NCBI GenBank assembly: GCA_003508835.1
Contig: PUFA01000652.1
Location: forward strand, 62,001 to 126,000
Direction: 5' to 3'
Source of the DNA: Eonycteris spelaea
Lineage: Eukaryota; Chordata; Mammalia; Chiroptera; Pteropodidae
DNA length: 64,000 bases
Shown here: positions 11,701 to 24,260 of the stretch, one piece after another
Layout of the letters: each line of letters starts with the position of its first letter
Position numbering within the stretch: position 1 is the first letter of the stretch
The notes under the pieces: model-generated
What the model was told of the DNA's origin: nothing
The model's database searches: none
The model's input: the letters and a program-made list of their open reading frames with translations, nothing else
Program-made: the position numbers and the translations under genes

Positions 11701-13065
11701 CACTACTAAGAGAATGTCCGAGTGTTACTGCCTATATTTTCTACTAGGAATTTTGAGGCTTCGCCCTTAAATTTAATCTTTAATCTACTTTGAGTTTATT
11801 CTTCTATTAGTGGTGTAAAGAAAGCAGTGAGCGTTTCATTTTTTTTTTTTGCATATATCGTCCAGTTTTTGCAACATTCATTTCTTTGATTGGCTTTATT
11901 TACTCCATTGTATATTCTTTCTCTTTCTTTTCATAGATTGATTTAATGACCATATAGTGTGGGTTTATTCTGGGCTCTATTCCATTGACCTATTTGTCTA
12001 TTTTTATACAAGAACCATTGTATTGATTACTATAGAATATAGTATAGATTAATATCAGGTATTGTGATACCTCAACTTTTTTGTTCTTCTTTCTCAAGAT
12101 TTCTGTGACTATTCAGGTCTTTTGTGGTTCCATAAATTTTTGGATTATTTGCTCAAGATCTGTGAAAAATATCCTCAATATTTTGATAGGAATCACATTG
12201 ATCTATAGATTGCTTTGGTAGTATGGATGTTTTTATGATGTTAATTCTTCCTATCCATGAGCACTGTGTATGCTTCTACAATTTGCATCTTCAATTTCTT
12301 TCTTCAATGTCTTCTAATTATCCAAGAAATGGTCTTTTTACCCTCATTGGTTAGTTCTTTACTAGGTATTTTTTTTAAATGCAATGGTAAATTTAGATTG
12401 TTTTCTTAATTTCTCTGATAGTTCATTATTGGTATATAGGAATGCAATTGACTCTGAATTTTGTAATGCTGTTACTTTACTGCATTCATTTATCAATTCT
12501 AACAGTTTTTGGTGGAATCATTGGTTTCTCTCTACATAGTATCATGTGATTTGCCGATAATGAAAGTTATACTTCTTAATTTCCAATTCGTATACTCTTT
12601 ATGTTATTTTATTGTCTGATTGTGGTGGCTAGGACTTCTAATACTATGTTTAATAAAACAGGTGGAAAGTAACATCCATATCTGTGTTCCTAATTTTAAG
12701 AAAAGTGGTTTTACCTTTTTCCCATTGAGTATGTTAGTTGTAGGTTTTCATATATGGCCTTTATTATGTTGAGCTATGTTCCCTTTACTCCCACTTTACT
12801 GAGAGTTTTTATCATAAAAGTATGCTGCATTTTTCAAAGGCTTATTCCTGCATCTTTTGATATGGTTGTATGATTTTCTTTCAATTTTTTTTAATGTAAT
12901 GTAACATGTTAATTTCTGGATTTTGAAAAAACCTTGCAACTCAGGGAAAAAGTCCCACTTACTCATGATGTATGAACTTTTTTTAATGTATTGCTGAATT
13001 TGATTTTTGAATATTTGTGTTTGAGGACTTTTGCATCTATATTTATCAAAAACATTGGCTTATAA

Positions 13066-13148
13066 TTTTTCTTCTTTCTTTCTTTCTTTTCTTTCTTTCT
13101 TTCTTTCTTTCCTCCCTCCTCCCTCCCTCCCCCCCTCTCTCTTTTTCT
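13066..13148 (+). repeat. 83-base uninterrupted polypyrimidine tract (TTTC)n-(CCTCC)n
   Basis: Every base from 13066 to 13148 on the + strand is C or T: first TTTC repeats, then a C-rich CCCTCC part. It lies in minus-strand L1-B ORF2 and is expanded relative to other L1 copies. Such homopurine-homopyrimidine tracts can form triplex (H-DNA) structures. Confidence 0.93.
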
Positions 13149-14273
13149 GTAATCTTGCTGTCTGGTTTTGGGAATCAGGTTATTTATGGGCTCATAAAAA
13201 CAAGTATAGAAGCCCTCCCTTCTCCAAATTTTTAACAAATAGTTTGAGAATATTAGGTGTTAATTCTTCCATGATTGTAAAATCATCTGTAAAATTCATC
13301 TTTCCCCCAAAGTTTTGATATATGGCATTTTCCTTCTCATTGTTTAGACATATCTCTTGATCTCCCATTTTATTTTGTCATTGACCCAGTCATTCATTAG
13401 TAGCATGTTGTTTATTCTCAATGTGTTTGGTAATTTCCTATTCTTTTTGCTCTTTGATCTCTGGTTTGAAAGAATTGTGATCAGAGAATATGCTTGTATG
13501 ATTTCAATCTTCTTAAAGTTGTTAAGTGCTAGTTTTGTGAACCAAAAATGTGTTTATTACATGAGAATATCCCATGTACATAAAAGAATAATCTATAATT
13601 ATGTTCTATTCAGATGAAAGGCTCTGTAAAATGTCAATTATGTTCAATTGGTCTAATGTGTCATATTAAGGATTGACATTTCCTTATTGATTTTGTTGGA
13701 TAATTATCCATAACTGACAGTGTGGTATTTAGGTCCCCAAGTGTAATTGTGGTTTGTCAGTTTTCTTCTTTTAGTTTTTTTTAGTAGCTGCTTTATATAT
13801 TTGGTGCTTTCTATTAGTATCATATATATTGATAGGTGTTATGTCTTCTTGATGTATTGTCCGTTTCATCATGATAAAGGGCTATCTATGTCTCCTATTG
13901 TCTTTTTATCTTAAGTCTATTTCATCAGATGTAAGTATGGCTACACCTGCTTTTCTCTAAATGCCACCATTTGCTTAGAGTAATATTTCTACTTTCACTT
14001 TAAGAATATTTTCCTTGCAACTGAGATGTGTCTCTTGAAGGCAGCATATGGTTGGGTTTTCCTTTTATCCAATCTGACACTCGTGCTTTTTTTATTAAAG
14101 AGTTCAGCCCACTTACATTTAGGGTGATTATTATATCTGAGGTTTTTCCTATAGCCATTTTTTTCTTTTATTTTCCAGAAGCTAGATAACTACATAGTGT
14201 TTCTGTCTCATTTAGTTTGGTGGTTTCTATCATTTCACTCTGTTCCCTCATTTTATTGTTGTGTCTAGATTTT

Positions 14274-14297
14274 TGTGTGTGTGTGTGTGTGTGTGGT
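14274..14297 (+). repeat. (TG)n in the L1-B inter-ORF region
   Basis: A perfect TG dinucleotide run at the ORF1/ORF2 spacer position of minus-strand L1-B. Confidence 0.9.
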
Positions 14298-14712
14298 TAC
14301 TATTAAGTTTATGTAAAAGAAAGTTTCATATATATGTACTCCTGTTTCTTCTGTGTGCATCTTCTACATTCTTTTTTGCAAAATCAGATCTTTACTCCCT
14401 CCCCTTTCTGTTTTTGTTGTTTCAAATTATCCAGGAATTTCAGCACTACAGAAAGTGCACACTGCCACCTAATATCCCTCCCCCCCCCACCACATACCCT
14501 GTCAGGAGCTCCAGGCTGCATCCACAGCACCAGTCTCTTGCTTCTCTTCCTTCCTCTTTCCTTGAATCTTGATTTGCCTGCTTTCAGATGCCCTGATGTG
14601 CAGATCTCTCACAACTGTTTGTGTGCTAGGCTGGATGTTTTCTGTTGGGTTGTAGCTGTTCAGTTTATTGTAATTTCAAGAGGAGAGGTAAAGAGACCTC
14701 TCAAATGACCAT

Positions 14713-15451
14713 ACTTCTGATGTTAATCTCAATTTTGTTTACCTTTCAAAAGAAAAAGAAACAGCTCTTGGTTTCATCGAACTTTTGTATTTTTTTATAG
14801 AATTCTCCCCCCCACACCGATCTTTATTATTTCCTTCCTTTTCACTTTGGGCTTTGTTCTAGCTCTTGTAAGTGTCAGGTTAGATTGTTTATTTTTAGCT
14901 TTTTTCTTGTTTCTTGAGGTAGGCCTGTAGTGCTGTGAATTTCCCAATTAGGACTGTTTTCACTGCGCTCCATAGATTTTGAGTTGTTGTGTTTTCATTT
15001 GTATTTGTACCTAGGTATCTTTTAATTTTTTTCCCCTTGATCTCATTGTGTTAACCTATTCATTGTTTAGTAGCATGATATTTAGCCTAGGTTTGTGTGT
15101 GTATTTTTCAGTTTTTTTTCTTGTACTTGCTTTCTAGTTTCAAACTATTGTGGTCCAAGAAGATACTGATAAGAGTTCAATCTTCTTAAACTTATTGAGA
15201 CATGTTTTTGTGGTCTAATATGTGGTCTATTTTGGAAAATGTGCCATGCACACTAGAAGAAGGTATATTCCTTAGGGTGAAATGCACTAAAAATATTAAT
15301 TAAACCCACCTGGCTGGTTTGTCATTTGAGTCTGCTCTTTCCTTATTGATTTATTGCCTGAAGATCTGTCCATTGGTATCAATTAGGTGTTAAAGTCCCT
15401 ACAATGACTGAATTATTGTTGACCACTGCTTTATGCTCGGTCAGTATAGGC
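14713..15451 (-). mobile_element. Second minus-strand L1 fragment (ORF2 endonuclease to RT start)
   Basis: After the 5' UTR of L1-B ends, antisense ORF2 sequence begins again (the complement of the AAAGAACCAGCTCTTGGTTT-type region near 14765). It proceeds through antisense endonuclease to about 15450, so this is a separate fragment or rearranged piece. It abuts the start of + strand L1-C. Confidence 0.72.
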
Positions 15452-18047
15452 AACTTCTCAACTCACTGTATGAGGCCAATGATACCCTGATACCAAAACC
15501 TGGTAAAGATAACACACAAAATAGAGAACTACAGACCAATATCTCTCATGAACACAGATGCAAAAACTAAATAAAATACTAGCAAACCAAATACAGCAAC
15601 ATTTAAAAAGATTATACACACAATCAAGTGGACTTCATCCCAGAGGCACAGGGATGTTTAACATACGCAAATGGATAATGTGATACACCACATAAACATA
15701 TTAAAAAATAAGAACCATATGATCAACAGATGCAGAAAAGCCTTTGACAAGATACAGCATCCATTTATATCAAAACACTTAACAAAATCGGTATAAAAGG
15801 AAAGTATCTTAACATAATAAGACCATATATGACAAACCCTCAGCCAACATTACTTAATGGTGAAAAACTAAAATCATTCTCTCTAAAATCAGAAACAAGC
15901 AAGATTGTCCACTGTTGCACGTTATTCAATATAACGTTCAAGATCCTAGAGAGTACAATCAGTGCAAGAGAAAGATTTAAAGGCATCTAAATAGGAAACG
16001 AGGAAGTCAAACTGTCACTATTTGCGAATGTCATGATTCTCTATATAGAAAACCCTAAAGACTCCACAAGAACACATCTAGAAACAATAAACAAATACAG
16101 TGTCTCTAGATACAAAAATCAATGTTAAAAAATCCATAGCTTTCCTATACTCAATAATGAAGTGTAAGAAAAAAAGTGGAAAAAAATTCCTTTTGAAATT
16201 GCAACAAAAAGAATAAAATACCTAGGAATAAATTTAACAAAACATGTGAAGAACTATATAATGAAAACTACAAGACCTTATCAAAAGAAATTGATGAAGA
16301 TACAAAGAAATTGAAAGATGTTTTGTGTTCTTGGATTGGAAAATAATATAGTTAAAATGACCATATTACCTAAAGCATTATACAGATTTAATGCAATTCC
16401 CATGAAAATTCCATTGGCATTTTTAAAGAAATAGAATTTAAAAAATCATCATATTTGTATTGGAAGCACAAAAGACTCCGAATTGCCAAAGCCATATTTG
16501 AGAAGAAAACAAGGCTGGAGGCATCGAACCTGTTTGACTTCAAATTATACTCCAAAGTGACAATAATCAAAATGGCATGTATTGGCAGAAAAACAGACAC
16601 ACGGACTGATGGGACAGACTCGAGAGTCCAGAAGTAAACTTATATTTATATGGGCAAATATATTTTTGCCAAAAATCTAAAAACATACAGTGGAGAAAGG
16701 AAAGTCTCTTCCATAAATAGTGCTGGGAAAACTGGAAGCCATCTGCAAAAGAATAAAAACTAGACTGTTGTCTATCACTACACACCAAAATAACTCAAAA
16801 TGTATTAAGGACCTGAATATAAGGCCTGAAACAATGAAATGCATAGAAGAAAAATAGGAACTAAATCTCAATAACTTTGGACATAAAGAGGATTTTATGA
16901 ATTTTCAACTCAAAAGCAAGGGGGGTAAAACTAAAATAAATGAATGGGGACTACCATCAAATTAAAAAGTTTCTACTCAACCAAAGAAATTGTCAACAAG
17001 GTAAAGAGAGTAGCATCCGAATAGGAAAATACATTTGCAAGCAACACTTCTGATAAGGGACTAATATTAAAAAATACAAAGAACTCTTACAACTCAATAA
17101 CAACAACAAACAAATGATCCAATCAAAAAATGGCAGAGTACCTGAACAGACACTTTCTAGAGGACATACAAATGACCAACAAATATATGAAAAATGGCTT
17201 GACACTGCTAGCTATTAGGAAAATGCAAATCAAAACCACAATGTGATACTATCTCACACTTGTTAGAATAGCTATAATCAACAGGACAAGCAATAACAAA
17301 TGTTGGAGAGGATGAAAAAATGAAACCCTCATACACTGCTGGTGGACTGCAAATTGGTACAGCCACTATGGAAAACGGTATGGAGGTTCTCAAAAACTAA
17401 GACTTGATTTACCATATGATCCAACAATACCTCTACTAGGTCTTTCCCCCAAAGACTTGAAAACTCATATCTAAAAAGATATTACACACTGATTTCATAG
17501 CAGCATTACTCACAGTGGCCAGGATATGGAAGCAACTGAAGTGTCTTACGATAGATGACTTGATAAAGAAGCAGTGGTACATATATATAACAGAATATTA
17601 CTCAGCCATAAGAAGAGATGAAATTATCCATTTGCAAAAAGATGGTATGGACCTCGAGTATAATCATGTTACACTAAATAAACCAGACAGAAAAAGTTGA
17701 AAATCACACGATATCACTTATATGTGAGATATAAACCTAAAAGCAAGAAATAGCTATGACAAAGAAACAGAGACTCATAGACATGATTATAGATTAGTGG
17801 TTACTAGAGGGCAGGGAGTGGTGGAGGAGTGGGAGGTAACTGGGTAAAGGGGGTCAAATATATGGAAGAGGGGGAGGGTGAACTAGGTATAAGGGGATAA
17901 AATATATGGAGCTGAAGGAAACTGGACTTTATGTGATAAACACAGAATAGAATATATAGATGTCAAATTATAATGTATACCTGAAAATTATATAATTGTA
18001 TTAACAAATGTTACCCCAATAAACTTAATTAAAATTAAAAAATAAAA
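15452..18047 (+). mobile_element. L1-C: 5'-truncated L1 (RT to 3' end)
   Basis: A 2.6-kb 5'-truncated L1 copy, the usual outcome of incomplete target-primed reverse transcription. It begins in RT (CCCTGATACCAAAACCTGG, about 15483), passes the FADD-equivalent region near 16018 (where TTTGCGAATGTC replaces the usual FADD codons), and continues through the ORF2 C-terminus. ORF2 appears to end near 17732 in the GTGAGATATAA context, followed by a 3' UTR with G-rich sequence and the CCCAATAAACTTAATTAAAA terminus. It is closely related to L1-A, D and F. A last open piece, 17515-17700, keeps the EYYSAIRRDE-type L1 C-terminal signature. Frames are otherwise broken. Confidence 0.87.
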
Positions 18048-18598
18048 AATAGAATCAGCAATTTCATTTTTCATATCTACTCAAAAAACTGAAATCAAGG
18101 TCTCAAAGTGATATTTGTACACCCATATTCATAGCAGCACTATTCATATTAGCTAAAAAATAGAAGTAACCTCAGTGTCTGTTGACGAATGAATTGATAA
18201 GTAAAATTTCTTCTATTTTTACTTAGTATAAAACATAAAATGGAATATTATTCAGCCTTAGGAGGAAAATTCTGTTATATGCTACAACATGAAGGAAACT
18301 TGACATTTTGTAAGTGAAATAAGCCAGTTACAAAAAAAAATGTATAATCCACTTATATAGAGAGAATAATCAAAATCATTGAAGTGGAAAGTACAATGTA
18401 TTTGCCAGGGGCTGAGAGGAGAGGAGAATGTGGAATTACTGTTTAATGAGTATTGTCTTTTAGTTTTACAAGATAAGAACAATGGAAAAGAAGGCAGGTA
18501 GTGATGGTTGCACCACATAAAATGCTTAAGACTGTAATTTTTTATGTTATATGAATTTTATAATAAAAATAAAAATATCTACCTATTAAAAATTTAAG
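18048..18598 (+). mobile_element. Old L1 3' end
   Basis: A + strand ORF2 C-terminal/3' UTR fragment from an older subfamily (ATAGCAGCACTATTCATATT at 18131, TTTGCCAGGGGCTGAGAGGA at 18400), ending in an A-rich tail near 18560-18598. It was probably present before the neighbouring L1-C arrived. Confidence 0.75.
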
Positions 18599-19579
18599 TT
18601 TACAGTACATTATTGTTAATTCTAAGCACAATATTATACAGCAGGCCTAGATAACTTTTTCATCTTGCATGACTGACAGTTTTTTACCCATTGAACAGCT
18701 AGTCCTCATTTCACCACTTCTCACAGGCCTGAAAACCAGTTTGACTTTCTGCTTGATGCATCTGATTATTTTAAATACCTCATATAAGTGGAATCACGCA
18801 GCATTTGTTTTCTGTGACTGGCTTTTTTACTTAGGATAATGTCCACAAAGTTCACCCATACTGTAGTTTATGACAGGATTTCTTTCCTTTTTATGCTGAA
18901 TAATATTCCTTTGTATGTATATTACATTTTCTTCTCTATTTATCTGTCAATGGACATTTAGGTTATTTCCAAATTTTGGCTATTAATGATATGACAATGA
19001 ACACAAGAGTGCAGATATCTCGAGATCTTTATTTCAATTATTTGAATGAAAACCAGAAGTTAGCCTGCTACATCATATGTAGTTGTATTTTTAATTTTTG
19101 GTGAAACCTTCATATTATTTTCCATATCAACTACACCATTTTACATTAAGACCATATCCTTGCTAACACTAGCTATTTTTTTTTTTATATAATGGGCATT
19201 CTGACAGGTGTGAGGCGATATTTCCTTGTGGTTTGCATTTCCCTGATTTTTAGTTATGTTGAACACCTTTTCATATACCTGTTTTAATGTGTATGTCTTA
19301 TTCTGGAGAAATGTGTATTCAAGCCTTTTAGCTATATTTTATCAGGTTATTTGCTTTTGTATCGAGTTTAAGAGTTCCATATATATTTGGGATATAACTC
19401 CTTTTCATATATATGATTTACAGATAATGTCTCCTATCTTAAAAGTTGTCTTTACACTCTTTTGATTGTTTCTGTTGCTGTGCATAAGCTTTTTAATTTT
19501 AAATAATCCCACTTGTATATTTTTGTTTTTGTTGCCTGTGCATTCGATGTCATCTGTAAGAAATAATTGCCAACAGTAA
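18599..19579 (-). mobile_element. Old minus-strand L1 3' end
   Basis: The antisense L1 3' UTR and ORF2 C-terminus are recognisable by the complement of typical phrases: TGCTGAATAATATTCCTTTG near 18893 and the GCATTTCCCTGATTTTTAGT region near 19235. It meets the preceding + strand L1 tail-to-tail and is cut by the MLT1 LTR at about 19580. Confidence 0.78.
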
Positions 19580-19908
19580 TGTTTTTATGGCCAAAGTTTG
19601 TGTTCTCCAAATTCACATGTTGAAGCTCTAAGCCCCAGTGTGATATCTGGAAGTGATCCCTTTGGAAAGTAATTAGGTTTAGATAAGCCATCAATGTGAG
19701 ACCCATATAATGGAATTAGTGCCCTTATAAGAAGATAAAAGGATCCAGCTCCCAACCTCTACCCTCCCCTGCTCTTATTTCTTCCCCACTCCCTCTCTGT
19801 CTTTCTACACACATTCACTGAGGATATGCCATGTGAATATAAACAGCAAAAAAAGGTGGGCACTCGCAAGTCGGAAGAAGACCCTCATAAAAAAAGTGAA
19901 TCTGCCAG
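19580..19908 (+). mobile_element. MLT1-type MaLR LTR, 3'-truncated
   Basis: An LTR of the ERVL-MaLR group, recognised from its conserved layout: AAATTCACATGTTGAAGCTC near 19609, GTAATTAGGTTTAGATAAGC near 19669, ATTAGTGCCCTTATAAGAAG at 19715, and the CCATGTGAATAT and GAATCTGCCAGCA blocks near 19828 and 19899. The LTR stops there, before the usual AGAAATAAA-containing end. The family call is good; the MLT1 subfamily is uncertain. Confidence 0.8.
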
Positions 19909-20480
19909 CATTATATATATAATTATGAACAGAATGTTGGTAGAAATATGAATGTTAAATACTATTTTGATCACTAGAATGAAATGAGATAATTATAGTA
20001 ACAAGTTAGAAAAGAAATTGGCTACATTGTTTTCATGGTCTAGTGATTTTTGAAGGAATAACTTGCAAGCAATAAAATTGGATATTTAGCTGAAAGATTT
20101 ATATGCAAAATGTTGGAAGAAAAAGCAAAGTTCCTCTGTCTACTTATGGTAAAATGAAGAATGAAAAGAATAAATTGAAGGAATTGTTCTTCAGAAAGTA
20201 ATTCAGAAATGAAGATGTTGGTAAATTCTCACCCATCCCTCTTGCAAAAATGAGAATGGTGTTTGGAAGAGAACACCAAGAGTATAGCTGACCATTTGAT
20301 TAAGAGATTAGTGTGAGTGTGAACCACAGTTCCTATTCAGCCCATATCAAGAGCCAGGAATAAGAGATGGGATTTTACTAGAAATGACATTAGCAATTTG
20401 ACCAAAAAGTGACAGAGAAAGCAGGTTTGGTATGGACCTCAGATTTCACCTACTCTGGGTAAATAGGCAAGGAATGGGAG
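19909..20480. other. Unassigned, possibly MaLR internal sequence
   Basis: About 570 bp between the truncated MLT1 LTR and an antisense L1. It has no long frame. It could be internal sequence of an old MaLR or an unrelated old repeat, but I recognise no motif. Confidence 0.35.
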
Positions 20481-22445
20481 TGCAGAATCGTATGGTAAAA
20501 ATAATATTTAGTTATGTAAGAAATCATCAAACTATCTTCCATCATGGTTGTAACCATTTGCATCCCAAATAGCAGTGTATGAGTGTTACTGTTCCAAATC
20601 CTCACTAGTAGTTGGTGTTGTCATTGTTCCATATTTGGCCATTCTAATAGGTGTGTAGTGGAACTGCATTTTTAGGCTTCATTTCCCTGATGACATATGG
20701 TGCAAAGCATCTTTTCACATGCTTAAATTGCCATCTGTATACATGCATTGGAGAGGTGTCCATTAAAGTCTTGGCTCATTTTAATTGAATTTTTATTGTT
20801 ATTGAATTTTAAAGAGTTCTTTGTATATTTGGATAATAGTTCCTTATAAGATGTGAATTTTTTAAATAATTTATTCCAGTCTGTGGCTTGTTGTGTCTTT
20901 TAATTCTCTTGATATTGCTTTTGCAAAACAGAAGTTTTAATTTTAGTGAATTCCAGCTTATTTCTTTTATGATTATGCCTTTGGTGTTGCATCTAAAAGG
21001 TCATCACCATTCTCAAGTAATTAAGCATTCTCTTATTTTATTTCCTATTAGTTTTATAGGTTGTGTCTTTTTATTTAGGTTATGTTCCACCTCGAGTTCA
21101 TTTTGTGAAGGTGTAAGTCTGAGTCTTATTAATTTTTAATGTGGATGTCCAGTTGTTCAGCACCATTTGCTAAGATTATCTTAGCTCTATTTGTATTCCT
21201 TTCATCCTTTGTCAATGATTAATTGACTATATTTATAGGAGTCTATTTCAGCATTCTTTATCCTGTTTCATTGATCAATTTGTCTATTCTATCCTAAAAA
21301 CCATCTTGTGCTTTATAATCTTGAAGTTAGTTAGCATCAGTCCTCACCTTTGTTCTTCAGTATTGTGTTTACTAGTGCTGGAGTTTTTGCCTCTTGTATA
21401 AACATTAGAATCAGTTTGTTGAGATCTATAAAATTACTTGCTGAGATTTTGATTGAGACTGCATTAAATCTATAGATCTAGTGAGAAGAACTGATATTTT
21501 CATCATATTCAGCCTTCCTATCCATGAACATGAATATCTTCCATTTACTTAGTTCTGATTTCATTCATCAGAATTCTGTAATTTCTTCATACAGATCTGG
21601 TACATATTTTGTTAGATTTCATCTAAGTATTTCATTTTGGGGGTGCTAATGTAAAGGTATTGTGTTTTAAACTCCAAATTCCACCTGCTCATTATTGGTA
21701 TATAGAAAGCAATGACTTATGATATTAAACTTATATCCTACAATTCGCTATACTGCTTATAGGTCAGGAAGGTTTTTTGTTGTTGTTGTTGTTAATTATT
21801 TTGGATTTTCTGAATATGTGATCACGCCATCTGAAAAAAAAATGCTTCCCAGTCTGTAATACCTTATCTTTATTTCATTGCCTTATTGCATTAGCAAGGA
21901 CTTCAGTATGATGTTGAAAAGCAGTGTAAGGGGATATCCTTTAATTTTATCTAATCTTATTGGAAACCTTCAAGTCTCTTCTTAATTAAGTATAATATGA
22001 GCGTAGGTTTTTTGTAGATAGTTTTTATTAAGTGAGGAAATTCCTCTCTATTCCCAGCTTACTTGAAAGTTTTTTTTTTAAATGAATGGGTGACAAATTT
22101 TCTTTTTTTCCTGCATCTATTGATATGATCATGTGATTTTTCTTTTGTCAGTGTGCTGAGATAATGGTTTACATTAATTGATTTTTGAATGTTAAACTAT
22201 CCTTGCATCCCAGGAATAACTCTCACTGGGTTATGGTGTACAATCCTTTTTTAATACACTGTTGGGTACAATTGCCAATATTTTTTGAAGATATTTGCAT
22301 ATACATTCATGAAGATACTGGTAATTTTCTTGTAATGTCTTTATCTGGTTTTGGTATCAGGGTAATTCTAGCTTCATTGAAATGACTTAAAAAGTATTCC
22401 CACTGCTTGTATCCTCTGAAGAGAGATTTGTAGGAAATTGGTATA
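20481..22445 (-). mobile_element. Minus-strand L1, 3' UTR to RT
   Basis: Antisense L1: the C-terminal region near 20690 (TTTCCCTGATGACATATGG), the post-RT region near 21460-21640 and RT near 22140-22400. It is interrupted by small indels and a TTG repeat at 21778-21793. Confidence 0.78.
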
Positions 22446-23290
22446 ATTTCTCCTTAAATGTTTCATATCTTTTATTCTTTTGATACTATATAAATAAAAT
22501 TGCTTCCTTAATTTCCTTTTGGGACTATTTGTTGTGTTAGTGTATAGAAATATAACTGATTTTTATGTTGATTTTGTATCCGAAACAGTAATTTGTTATT
22601 AGCTCTAACAGTGTGTGTGTGTGTGTGTGGTGTGTGTTGTGTGTGTGTGTTATGAAATTTAGGGCTTTCCACATATGAAATTATGTCACTGAGAACAGAT
22701 GATTTTACTTCTTCCTTTCCTGGTTGGATGTATTTTTTCCTTGTCTGATTGTCTTGCCAAGACTTTGAACATAATGTTCAATAGAAGTGGTAGAGTGGGC
22801 ATCCTTACCTTGTTCTTGATCTTTAGAGGAAAAGCTTTTCAAACTTTCAATATTGACTATGATGGTAGCTGTGGATTTTCATCTAAGCACTTTATATTTG
22901 AGATAATTTCTCTATTCCTACTTATTATTATCATGAAAGGGTTTTAAATTTGTCAAATGCCTTTTCTGTACAAATTAAAATGATTATGCAATTTGTATCT
23001 TTTTTATTTAATGTGGTAATATAATATTGATTGATTTTTCATGTGTTGAAACATCATGCATCCCAGAGAAAAATCTTACATGGTTATGGTACATGATCCA
23101 TTTAATGTGCTACTGAAATTAAATTTGCTAGTGTTTTGTTGAGAATCGTTGCATCTAAATTCATCAGGTATTTACCTGTAGTTTTCTTTTCTTGTAGTGT
23201 CTTTGTCACTTATCAAATGAGTTTGAAGGTGTTCTACTCCTTAATTTTCAGAAAGATTGCAAAGTTGGTGTTAAAACCTTTTCCATTCTT
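22446..23290 (-). mobile_element. Second minus-strand L1 RT fragment
   Basis: At about 22470 the antisense consensus steps back to the region after RT and passes RT a second time (GAGTGGGCATCCTTACCTTG at 22793). This is therefore a separate L1 copy or a duplication next to the previous fragment. A TG microsatellite lies at 22610-22651. Confidence 0.72.
22610..22651 (+). repeat. (TG)n microsatellite
   Basis: An imperfect TG run of about 40 bases inside antisense L1 ORF2. Confidence 0.9.
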
Positions 23291-23540
23291 TACCTTTTAA
23301 AAATTTAATTTATATAATGTCAGTTTATGGGGAAAGGAGGCATATAAACTATAAACAATAAATTGTTTTGTGGTAATAGACATCTGTTTAGCAGGTTTTC
23401 TAAAAACCTTTCTTCAGATATTTAGGAATAAACAGAAAACAATATAAAATTTGATCTGTGAATGCTTTATGTAATTTTTTAACCACTTTCTGGAAAAATA
23501 CATATAACATATTTGACTTGATTTTTTTTTATTTTATAGT
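23291..23540. other. AT-rich sequence, nothing recognised
   Basis: Unassigned AT-rich sequence between two antisense L1 blocks; no coding signal. Confidence 0.5.
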
Positions 23541-24260
23541 TTCTATTTTCCCAATTTATTGGTATTTTAAATATAAAAATGATATACTTTGTAATAAGTT
23601 CAAATAAGCAAAATATTAAAATTAAAATGAAAGATCCTCTTCATTTTCCTACAATTCTGCTACTAGAGATAACCACTGTTAACAGATTCAGATGTGTAGT
23701 TCAGGTATCTTAAATGCAATAACAACAAATTAGTCTGTTTTTCACAGACTGTAGAACAATTTTTTGTACAGCATGCTTTTTCAGTCAATAATATGTCTTG
23801 AACATCTTCTGTAAACCAACATTTATATGTAACTCACATTTTTAATTTAATTTATATTCTATAGACTATCTTTATATTACTTCAAATTTAACTATTTAAA
23901 TTTCTATTCCCTGCATTAATTTAGATATACCTCATATTTAATTTATTTTAATACATATTCTTTAGTTAAATATACTAAAATTTATTTAACAAATTTCTAT
24001 AATATTGTGTTCCAATTTTCACTATTACAAATAATGCTAAATAAATTTTCTGTGCATACCGTGTATGTATATCACAGTGTATTTAGGGACAGATTTCTGG
24101 GACTTGCTTATTGAGTCAGATCATTTAACATTTGGTAGGAATCAAATAAATACCCTAGCGGGATATATTTAGGAAAGATACATTCCACTTTTAGGAACAT
24201 TTGGATAGTCTAAGCTTGGCAAGAAACATCATGATGAATAATTGTTAAAAATGCTTAATT
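23541..24260 (-). mobile_element. Ancient L1M-type 3' fragment
   Basis: Antisense phrases typical of an old L1M 3' region are visible: AGAGATAACCACTGTTAACA near 23666, CAGTCAATAATATGTCTTGA at 23782, and a cluster near 24030-24110 (ATAATGCTAAATAAATTTTC, then GACAGATTTCTGGGAC). It is very diverged, so orientation and family are moderate-confidence calls. Confidence 0.5.

Larger units (their letters stand above)
10925..14712 (-). mobile_element. L1-B: minus-strand L1, ORF2 and 5' UTR, ORF1 largely missing
   Basis: The reverse complement runs from 5' UTR (14450-14712, containing the complement of the CTCTCCTCTTGAAATTACAA context) straight to the inter-ORF region with a TG repeat near 14275, then ORF2 endonuclease (about 13300-14200), RT (about 12550-13300) and the C-terminus down to about 10925. 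ORF1 is mostly absent and the extreme 3' end is missing. The antisense RT block equivalent to [15 protein letters not shown] lies near 12745. All frames are broken. Confidence 0.8.

Noticed and set aside
14261..14708. Cys/Ser/Leu-rich overlapping open frames as a secreted protein gene
   Set aside because: They are antisense readings of an L1 inter-ORF TG repeat and L1 5' UTR.
10376..15745. L1-A and L1-C as the two halves of one full-length element split by L1-B
   Set aside because: Their consensus coordinates overlap by about 290 bp and the overlapping stretches have independent differences (AC expansion in L1-A, other changes in L1-C), so they are separate copies.
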